A DNA stretch of 64,000 bases from Branchiostoma belcheri (taxonomy: Eukaryota > Chordata > Leptocardii > Amphioxiformes > Branchiostomatidae), in the NCBI RefSeq assembly GCF_001625305.1, contig NW_017802836.1, forward strand, positions 446,439 through 510,438, in the 5' to 3' direction. The position numbers and the translations under genes are program-made. Shown one piece after another: positions 43,528-54,000 of the stretch; the stretch's first letter is position 1, and each line of letters begins with the position of its first letter. The notes under the pieces are model-generated. The model saw only the letters and a program-made list of their open reading frames with translations, was not told the origin of the DNA and searched no databases.

Positions 43528-45002
43528 TAGCTTGAGGAATGAATTCCCTCTACAATATACCTCATGATCGTTCTAGGAAACGCTGAGGAATTATATAAGC
43601 TCGATTCCGGATACACAATAGGGCAATCGCATAACGGTTTGAATAATTCTCCGATCAATTGTTTCTTACAGCGATCGATGTGTGAGTAATGGAGGACGCG
43701 TCATCCATGGAATATACAAAATTCCATGAGTCCAACCTTCTAAATCTGTCCAGACACACTCACCCTAGCCTCCACCAGGCTTCAGAGACGGCTGGAAAGA
43801 ATAGAAGTTGGACAAATAGCCACTAAATGTACTCAATTACGGAAGATAATTCATCAGGTTGCTAGACTGATTGTAGAACATGTGATATTGGGATTTGCCG
43901 GCTATTTACATGTACCTTGCTTAAGCGCCACCTATATCGGCTACATATAGCGGCCAGAAGCAGTACTCCAGTCAGAAGCTCTGAGGAAGATGTCTGATAG
44001 GCATAGAAACGTAAGCAAGGTGGGAGAAGTACTGGTAGTGTATAACTTCAGTCCATAAGAAAATCCCAAAACGTTGCCCTATGTTGTTGAAGAACAGGTG
44101 GAGCTTACAATACTAGCTAGTTGCATGATGAATACGAATTTTCTTTGCCATTGGAAGCTATATCAGACATATAAATCCATGAGTCCGAAGCTAGCCTCTA
44201 TAGTTTTTAACCAGGCTTCGGGAAGCGGATGTAAAGAGAAGAAGCTGGCCAAAACATCCTTTTTTTTTTAGGCCAGGAGAATTAAATTGGTCCTCGCTAT
44301 GAATTGACGAGTTTACCGCCCTGTTCTCTTTTGTTCTGTTGTTCCGCGCTATTAAAATAGCGCGGAACAACCCTCCTGGTACATAATCTGTCTATTTGGA
44401 ATTGGCCAATTTCTCATCTCTTTACTTAAGATCTAAATGTAGCCGCTTCACGAAGCCTGATAGAGGCTATTTTAAATCGCACGGCTGCGGCCGTGATTCG
44501 GGACTATGAGATGACGTCATTACGCAGACGCACTGATGTGGAGGCTCTGCGGAAGGGTTGGCTCTCGTCTACTGCCGTTTAAACCATGTCTATACCGTAC
44601 GTATCAACCCCTTAACCTTCATTTCCTGAACATTCACTCTTTGCAAGCTCCTAGAATAGAATTTTCACATTATGCCAATCAGAATTCCACCAGAACGGCT
44701 GTAGAAGGCACGTAATTTGCAACGTATCGGACAAGGGGCCAACCTCTGTCTGGGTTTGCGTCTGGGTTTTGTGTAAAAAGGGGCCGTTCGTTCAATGCCA
44801 TTATAATGTTTACCTTTCAATTTTAACACAAATACTGTACGCTCGGTGTGCGGAATTATACTCCAGCTAGTAGTATTTTTAAACGAGAGAATGTTGACGA
44901 ATTTTTGTGATGATATTTTGACAGATGGACGTCATACTACAGTGATTCCCAGTGACTGACGTTAGATTTTGGAGGCTGCTGTTAGGGGCGGTACAACCAA
45001 AC
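43528..45002. other. intergenic with foldbacks, then BMPR2 promoter and 5' UTR
   Basis: At 43765-43830 a foldback half (CTAGCCTCCACCAGGCTTCA) and at 44190-44470 a diverged foldback (CTAGCCTCTA on the left, CTGATAGAGGCTAT on the right; centre ATAGCGCGGAACAA with its inverse). A phrase at 43975-44010 (CTGAGGAAGATGTCTGATAG) resembles 54620. The last about 400 bp should contain the receptor promoter and leader. No clear TATA box. Confidence 0.5.
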
Positions 45003-48000
45003 ATGTCTGCTGGGCCCTCCCCTATCGTCTGGGCCGCTGCGCTGTTCATAGCGATCGCCTGGATTGCTGGATGTAGGTTACGATTTTATTTCTCTACTTT
45101 ATGCATGATGTTAATGTTTTTCTTGAAGAAATGTAGACAGAATGGATCCCTGGTTTGTTATATAAACCTTCTGTCAATGTACATGAGGGTCTGCATGTGG
45201 GACCTGGGTATCTGGATGTAGGTTACGATTTTATTTCTGTCCTTTATACATAATGTTAATGTTTTTCTTGAAGAAATGTAGAGAGAATTGATCCCTGTTT
45301 TGTTGTTATATTACCTACTATTAAACCTTCTAACCCTGTCAAATTATGTAGCATGAGGGCCTGCATGTGGGACCTGAATATCTGAATGTAGGTTATGATT
45401 ATTTCTGTCCTTTATACATAAGGTTGATGTTTTTGCTTGAAAGAAATTCGTCAATTCCATGGTTTGTTGTTTCATGTATCACCTACTAACCTTACAACTC
45501 TGTACATGTCAAATTATATAGCATGAGGGTCTGCATGGGGGACGTGGATATCTAGATGTAGGTTACGATTTTATTTCTGTCCTTTATACATGATGTTAAT
45601 GTTTTTGCTTGAAAGAAATTCGTCAATTCCATGGTTTGTTGTTTCATGTATCACCAGTACTAACCTTATAACTCTGTACATGTCAAATTATGTAGCATGA
45701 GGGTCTGCATGGGGGACCTGGATATCTGGATGTAGGTTACGATTTTATTTCTGTCCTTTATACATAATGTTAATGTTTTTCTGAAGAAATTTGTAGACAG
45801 AATTGGTCCCTGCTTTGTTGTTATATTACCTACTATTAAACCTTCTAACCCTGTCAATATAGCATGAGGGTCTGCATGTGGGACCTGGGTATCTGGATGT
45901 AGGTTACGATTATTTCTGTCCTTTATACATAATTTTAATGTTTTTCTTGAAAGAAATGTAGACGGTTTGTTGTTATATTCCCTGTTTTGTTGTTATATTA
46001 TCTAATACCCTGTAAGTGTAGCATGAGGGTCTGCGTGTGGGACCTGGGTATCTGGATGTAGGTTACGATTATATTTCTGTCCTTTAAACATGAATTTAAT
46101 GTTTTTCTTGAAGAAATGTAGACAGAATTCGTCAATTCCATGGTTTGTTGTATCATATATCACCTACTAACCTTCTTATATAGAATGAGGGTCTGCATGG
46201 GGGACCTGGGTATCTGGATGTAGGTTAACCTAATTAATGGGGGGCCTGGCAACACACAAAGGTAAGATTTACGCGAGTACAATAATATGATAATCCCAAT
46301 AATAAATCGAGGTGGATATTTGCTCAGCTGAAATGCAGCTAGATTTAATCCTGATCCTTGGTTTGTCATTTAATATGTTACCTACTGACCTTCTAAACCC
46401 TGTCAATGTGGCATGAGGGTCTGCATGGGGGGACCTGGCAAATTGCCATTATACTACTGTAAGATTTAGAAGGGCTAGTAACATGCAGAATGCAACAGAA
46501 CTTATCCTTGGTTTGTTGGTTGTTTTGAGTTTTACCCACAAACCCTGGTAACCTTCTAACCCTGTCAATATGGCTTGAGGCTCTGAATGGGGGGACCTAG
46601 CAACACATAAGGGCATAAGAGTAAGATATATTGATGTGATTGCGTTTTTGGTTACGTCAATTACTGGCCTACACATGCAAATTCTCGCAAGCGAAGATCC
46701 CTCCAATACGGACGCGTGACTTTCTGTTGTTTATTGTGAAAAACGTATCAGATAAGACCCTAAGTATGTATGATATGTAAGGTGTGTTAAGGTGTTACGC
46801 TTAGATAATTGTAGTGCGCAAAGGAGTGCCGTTTCTATAGGTTATTTGGTCATGTGGAACAGGCCACAAAGCGAATAAAAAAATTCCGGCCAAGAATAAA
46901 AATGCTGCTTAACCACAGGAATACAAAGCTGGTATTGTGAATTTGTGGCAGTGCATAGCGACGTATACGACAAGCCGGCACATGATGGCTTTTCTGTGGA
47001 ATTTATAAATCGGCACTGTGCGTACTGAGTTCTTGCCATCGATGAGCTTCGGTGATCTAGGTGCCATCCTCCAGAGTTACCACCAGCTCCGTATTGTCGC
47101 TGACCACCATGGACTGACTACCCAGGCCTAGAACCTCCGAAGACGTGATCTTTTTTGTTTGTTTTGAGAACAGGCGAAAATCAATGCGCGCGTGGTTGTC
47201 ATCCATAAAATTAATTTGGTGTGGCCTCGTGTACATGTTATTTTTACAGCAGTCTCCACAGCGACAGCCACATACTGTGCGTACTATGACCCAGACCAGC
47301 GCGCCCATGACTACACATATGAAGATGATGTGGATGATTCCGTCTTAGACCTAGTAATAAGCTTTTTTATTTCATACCCTGGCGGTGATAATCTTCGATA
47401 ACGGTGTTTTGGACCGGGCAGTACTTTCCGGTATTGGCCCGGGCTTCCATGGCTTCCATAGAATGATTTGAACGCATTTCACCCTAACCGCGTTGTACAT
47501 GTTTTTTTGCAGCAGTCTCCACAGTGACAGCCACATACTGTGCGTACTACGACCCAGACCAGCGGGCCCATGACTACACATATGAGGATGATGTGGATGA
47601 CTATGGAGAACCCATCCCACAAGACGAGGTCCTGGCTGACAACAAGACCATGAAGTGTTCCCAGGACAAGGACATCTGTTTCGCACTCTGGGAGGCTCCT
47701 ATGGGGGGAGACCAGATCAAGATACTCAAACAAGGTACTGAGATTGTAAATAATTTCATCAGGTTGGTGAATGATGGAATATGAAAGTTGTTTATTCACA
47801 ACCATTTTGAAGAGTTGACGTTTTGATAACTATCTGTCATCTTCATTAGGACTATAATGACTTGTTCACATTGTACTGTGAAGCAGTAACACCTAGCTTC
47901 AGTGCACTGCAAACCAGTTGTAGTTGCCCCGATGAAGATGACAGACAGTCATCTACGAAACATGGGCTCTTGATAAACAAGTGGTTGTGTGTGAATGTGA

Positions 48001-51000
48001 ATAAAGAACTTGTGAAAATGGCATTGTTCAAATATCCTCAGTTAAATACAATGAAGAACGAGGCTTAGGATTTTTCAGTAGACATTTTAGTGCACTTGAT
48101 TTCATGCATGATTTTCAAAGGATTTGTAACACTGAATGTTCATGAAATGCTGAAATAGCATGTAAGACTTGGTATATGTTTCAGGTTGTTGGAACCACCC
48201 CGGTAAGGAGCATGCCTGTGGAGAGCCTGAGTGCTTCACCCGTGGCCCCTCCCCGCCATCCATGAACAAAACCAAGTTCTGCTGCTGTAAGGGGAACATG
48301 TGTAACGGGAATGTGACAGACCTGTACGTTGCTCCTGTTACCAGCGCACCACCTTACCCCACTCCAGGTGAGAACATCGCTGTAACTGTAATTTGTTGTC
48401 CTTTACATTGTAGTTTTACTGAAGCATAAATTGGGAAATTATTGATGTCAGGGCTAAAAATATGTTTTTCTGCACACATGCACTGTTACAAGTAACACTG
48501 AAAATCACCAGACAAATTTTACCTGCACCACTCAATTTGGGACGCATTGACCATGCTAAAAATTGTCCAGAAACCATTTCTTTTATTCTCCATAGCTGTG
48601 CAGTGCAGGTTTTAGGTGAAGGTACAGTAATGGGAGGGGTCCTAATTCCGACCTATGTTCCATGCAAACGCACATACCTTTGGTAATGGTTTGTCTCACC
48701 AAAAACCCGCCTAATACGAGCTATAATATTTACAGATAAAGATAACAACGATTAAAGCTAAATAGCTGTGTATTTCACTTTAGTGTGGCGCCTTGCACCC
48801 AAGCGTAATGGTTCGCGAAACTTACGGCAGGTTTTTCGTCATTCTGCCGGTGGAACGTTCTATCGCAAAAGGGGTGCCCTAATTCCGACCTAGTATCTAA
48901 CAAAGGCCAATCTGAGGAGAGAGTTAGGTATCTAAAATACACAAATTATGACTAAAACAATCTATAACTATTTTTCTGTCCCAAACAAGTCTTCTTTGTA
49001 CCATTACGCTACTTGCTCCAAAGCGGCTGTTTCAAAATCAAAGCTGCGTTTTTTAACACGCTCGTCAACCCCCGAGCAAGCGTCGAATTTATACAGATTT
49101 TTCAATCGTCTGTTATCGGAGCGTGCGAACTGGAACAAACTTTGTGAGAATACCGATATCAACACAGAAACTTTGTCCATTCTTGTGGTTATTTATAGGC
49201 ACGTGCTCCCATGCATAGCGCGGCGACAAGGATTTTTCAAACTAGTACGGAATTAGGGGTAGGTCGGAATTAGGACACCCCCCGTTAGACATCAGAAATA
49301 CCCACACAGCTCCAATTTTACCTACATTCGCAGGTGGGACTTCGAGTCCTAAAGGGTGTCTGGACATTTTCATTATTTCTGATGAGAAATTACACTAAAC
49401 TGTTGTAGTAGAAGCTTATTTTATTGACTTGAAGTGTCATTTTTGTTCCTCTCCGCAGCATACGCCCATCACAGTACCTACAAGGAGGAGACCACCATCA
49501 TTGTGATGACTGTGGTGTGTTCTACAGCCATCATTATCTCAGCTGTCTACTTCCTCATCAGAGTCTGGCATGGTAAGTCAGACCTTCTAGCTTGAACCAT
49601 GCGCATGCATATGTATATTCATGTAGCAGCAAAGAAAATGGATTTTAATTGTTCCTTTATACAGACAGAAAGAGGTGAGTTTTGTTTCTATCCATTATCA
49701 TTTGTTTACTGTTTAGATGAAGATAACAAGTCATAATAATACAAAGGTCATGATACGACCTTTGCATTATTACTCAGACTTTCAAATGCTTCATTATTTT
49801 GTCATTACATACAAATGAAAGATTATTACCTGGTGGCAGTATTCAAGTATGATTTTAGATTGGTTATTACACATGTACAAATGTATATCATGTTCAGTAG
49901 CATCCAAAAGGTGTATGTTTTCATTATACCGTTTAAAATGTCTAAGTTTTGCAGAAGTTATAGTGTAACATTTGTCAAGCATTTTCTAACAATTTATTGT
50001 ACTGCTCCATTCAGGGTCCCAGAGTGAGGTCCACCACACCATGCACCTGACAGACGATATCTCCATTACTCCTAGTCTGGACATGGACAATCTAAAACTG
50101 CTACAAGTTCTGGGTAAGGATCTTAGACACTTTTCAGGTAACATTGAAAATTACTGGCACCAGACATATTTTAGCTGCACCATTCAGACTTTGAGAAGAA
50201 TGGATCTAACTGAACACTTTTCATAACCATTGCCATTAATTCTGTTGTACTTTATAGGTGGTCAATCTAGCAAACGAAGTCCACATAATCCTTCATTTCT
50301 AATATTTTGTAAACCCAGTAGACAGTTTGTTGTGAGCCTGCACATTGCTGCAGTTCAGGAGACACATGCCAGGTGGCACTTTCTTTTCATCATTCTGGCT
50401 GTGTATAAAGGCAAACTTGTACTCCTATGACTGGCATTAGATTTTACATAATATAATAATGTAGTCATCACAAGTCAAATATGTTTGTTTCTGTGCTTCC
50501 CTACAGATCGTGGTCGATATGGATGTGTCTGGAAAGGTTCCCTGAATGAGAAAGAAGTGGCGGTAAAAGTGTTCAACCCCTGCCATAAGCAAAACTTCCT
50601 GAATGAGAGAGACATCTACACAACACCACACATGGAACATGAGAATGTCATCAGGTTTATAGGTAGGCACTTGCCACTGGTTAGTCTAACAATATGATAG
50701 ATTTTGCCAGAAGTTGTATTAAAAAACACACCAACTTTATTTGCAGGCATGCATGCACAGTGTGGTGGTAGCTGGCTATGTTACACCAAACGACCTGTTA
50801 CACCTGATTTTTGCACATCTTACTGTAAACAGTACTTGGTGACAGCGAGTTGCACTCTGTGATATTTCTAGGAAAGAATGGGTTTTTGAACACCTCAATC
50901 CGTGGTTGATAACTCTGGTACTTGAAGGCATGACTATTTCTAGCTCTTTACCAAGCTGGTTTTAGAAACTGTAACATTTTGTACATCTTGTATGAACCAG

Positions 51001-54000
51001 GTGCTGAGGAGAGAATTGGTATGGAGGGTACAGTGGAGTACTTACTAGTGATGGACTACGCCCACCATGGTTCCCTGTACCACTACCTGAAGACCTACAT
51101 GGTGAACTGGACAGGCATGTGTCGGTTAGGTCACTCCCTGGCCAGGGGACTGGCTCACCTGCACTCTGACTTTGTCAAAGGAGGTACGTGGTTGTCAGTA
51201 TGCTACAGTGGCAGAGCGTGTCAGCAGAACAAACTGGGCCTGCTTGAAACTGAAGATTTTTCATGGTTTTTGTTGGATGTTTGGTCAACGCTGCATCAGA
51301 ATTTTGCTCGTTTCACAATATGTTTTCCACTTTTCCAACACATTCTTTTGATACACGAATATGACGCAATACTTTACGGGTTTGGTGCAGATACAGTATG
51401 TTCTGCTGACATGCACAGTTGCATGTCCCCCTGTTTTTGATTCAAGCTGCATGAATATGTCCAAAAAGGTTAAGTTTTCTCGTAGCATTTGTATGTGTGT
51501 ACTTTGTATGTAACATTATGTGGTTTAGTACTGTAACCCAAAAAGCTTTGGATAGAGTGTCATGAAATTTGATAGGTGTGTAGGTCTTGATGAGCCAGTA
51601 CATGTATAATTGATTGATTGATTGATTGATTGGTTGGTTGGCTGATTGGTTGATTAATTGATTGATCAATTGATTATTTGTTTCTCCAGGTGAGAGTAAA
51701 CCAGCAGTTGCCCACCGTGACTTGACCAGTCGTAACATCCTGGTGAAGGCAGACGGCTCCTGTGCCCTGTCAGACCTGGGGTTTGCCATGAGACTGACTG
51801 GCAACAGGATCTGTAACCCTGGGCAGGAGGACACAGCACACATCACTGAGGTGAGGGGTGTGACCAGTTTAAGGAGACATGACTAATACATGTTTTATTT
51901 GAAATCAGTAGCAGCCTCATTAGCCTTAGAGTCATTGTGTGTGTGACAAAATATTCCCCCTATATTCATACACAATTACAACAACCAACCACACACGCAC
52001 ATACACACAAGTACACACACAGACACATGCACATGCACACGCAAACACAAACTCATGCACAGACACACACACACATACATGTACAGACACATACATTCAC
52101 ATATATACATTGAGTACACACACACACAAACACAGAGCCATAACACTGACTTATTCAATATCTCAATGTTCCCTCCTACATGTACATGTACAATGTAAAC
52201 ACAGAGTGATGCAATGCTTTCCTGTGTTTTTATATCCAGGTGGGTACAGTTCGCTACATGGCCCCGGAGGTGCTGGAGGGAGCAGTAAACCTGCGAGATT
52301 TTGAGTCAGCCCTGAAGCAGGTGGACATGTACGCAGTAGGACTGATTCTGTGGGAGATAGCCACCAGGTGTCAGGATCTGTACATGGGTAGGTGATTCAT
52401 ACAACTTACAAAGTATTGTTACATTTCTATTGCATAGTACACACCTTAACAATTTTGTGGCAACTAGCAATGGAGGATGGTGAGTTTAAGCACCTGAAAA
52501 AGCATCTCAAGTTAGAGCATGCCCCCTTTTCCAAAAATGGTTGCAGTATAGTCAGTGTAGATATTACATGACATTTACAGTACAATTGGAAGGGATACCA
52601 ATCAGAGTTTCTATTGACAGATACTCCTATTGGGACCCTGACATATCAGGGTTTGTTAGACATCAGACACCGATTTTACCTGCACAGCTCCAATTATACG
52701 TGCACTAACCTTCATGTGCAGGTGGCATTTTGAACCCTATTTATACATCCTGGAAAACCCCTCCTCTATCTCCCCAGGCCAGCCGGTGCCAGACTGCATG
52801 CAGTCATTCCAGGCTCCAATTTTTCTTGCACTAAGCTGAACATGCAGGTAGTATTTCCAGCCCTGCATACATATATACAAGCTTCTCCTCTGTCTCCCCA
52901 GGCCAGCCAGTTCCAGACTACATGCAGCCGTTCCAGGCCGAGCTGGGCCAGCACCCCACGTTTGAGGAGCTGCAGGTCATCGTGTCCCGGGAGAAGAGAC
53001 GGCCCCTGCTGTCTGACGCATGGAGGGAGAACAGCCAGGTCAGTTTAGGTCAAGTTCAAGTCAGGCAATCATCAGTCAGTGTCAAGGGTTTGATACTATT
53101 TGACAATACCTCAGATGCAAGTATCTTACCTTAGCAGTTCTAGCCAATCCGGTTCTATCATTGCCTAGCAAATACAATCTCTCCCTTTTACATTCCATTT
53201 GTCAGTCTAAGAGTTTAATACTATTTGACAACACCTCAGGTACAAGCATTTCCTGGACTTATTACTCTTTAGTCAACAGGGAAGTGTCATTAATATCTCT
53301 TGTAGAGTTTGATGGGTTGTGGTTACTTTTGGTATGTACATGTACATGTAGATAGTACCTGTAAGTGATGATTGACATACTTGTTCCTGTACATGCCTGG
53401 CTCTCATTTTAGGAGTGTATGCTCCCCAAAAATAAGGTTGTGCACATAGAAATTTTTCATGGGAGCTCCTTCTACTCTGCACTTTTCTGGTGCATCTAGA
53501 TTTTTGGTGGTGCGCCCACATTTTTTGAATTGGGAACACCCTGCTCCTAAGTAAAAAAACTTAGTCTGGAGCCCTGGGCTTGTACTTGTGTTTGTAGATA
53601 GTTGACACAGTCATGGAAGTATGATTTTGACTTCCCTAATTATAAATCCATCCTTTGCAGGCTGTGAAGTCGTTAAAGGAGACCATCGAGGACTGTTGGG
53701 ACCAGGATGCCGAGGCCCGGCTCACAGCTCTGTGTGTGGAGGAGCGCATGGCAGAACTCATGTCCATGTGGTCTCGAAACTCAACGGTAAATCAGACATT
53801 TACTCCCAGTGAGCAGTCTGTAACCAGAAGAATGTGGTTTCCGTAAAATGTCATAATAGTATGGATGGACAGATGGATAAGTCAAGAGAACAGGGCAAAA
53901 ACTGAAGTAGTCATGTAATTTTTTTCTAAAATTTGAGTCTTTTTGTTTTACTAATAATATTGCAGACCAACAAATATCTAAAGAAAGTCACTCATTCAAG

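Noticed and set aside
44952-45221. Upstream start and read-through frame at BMPR2 exon 1
   Set aside because: The frame from 44952 is not the receptor frame and runs into the repeat. The ATG at 45003 gives a signal peptide and a correct phase-1 junction.
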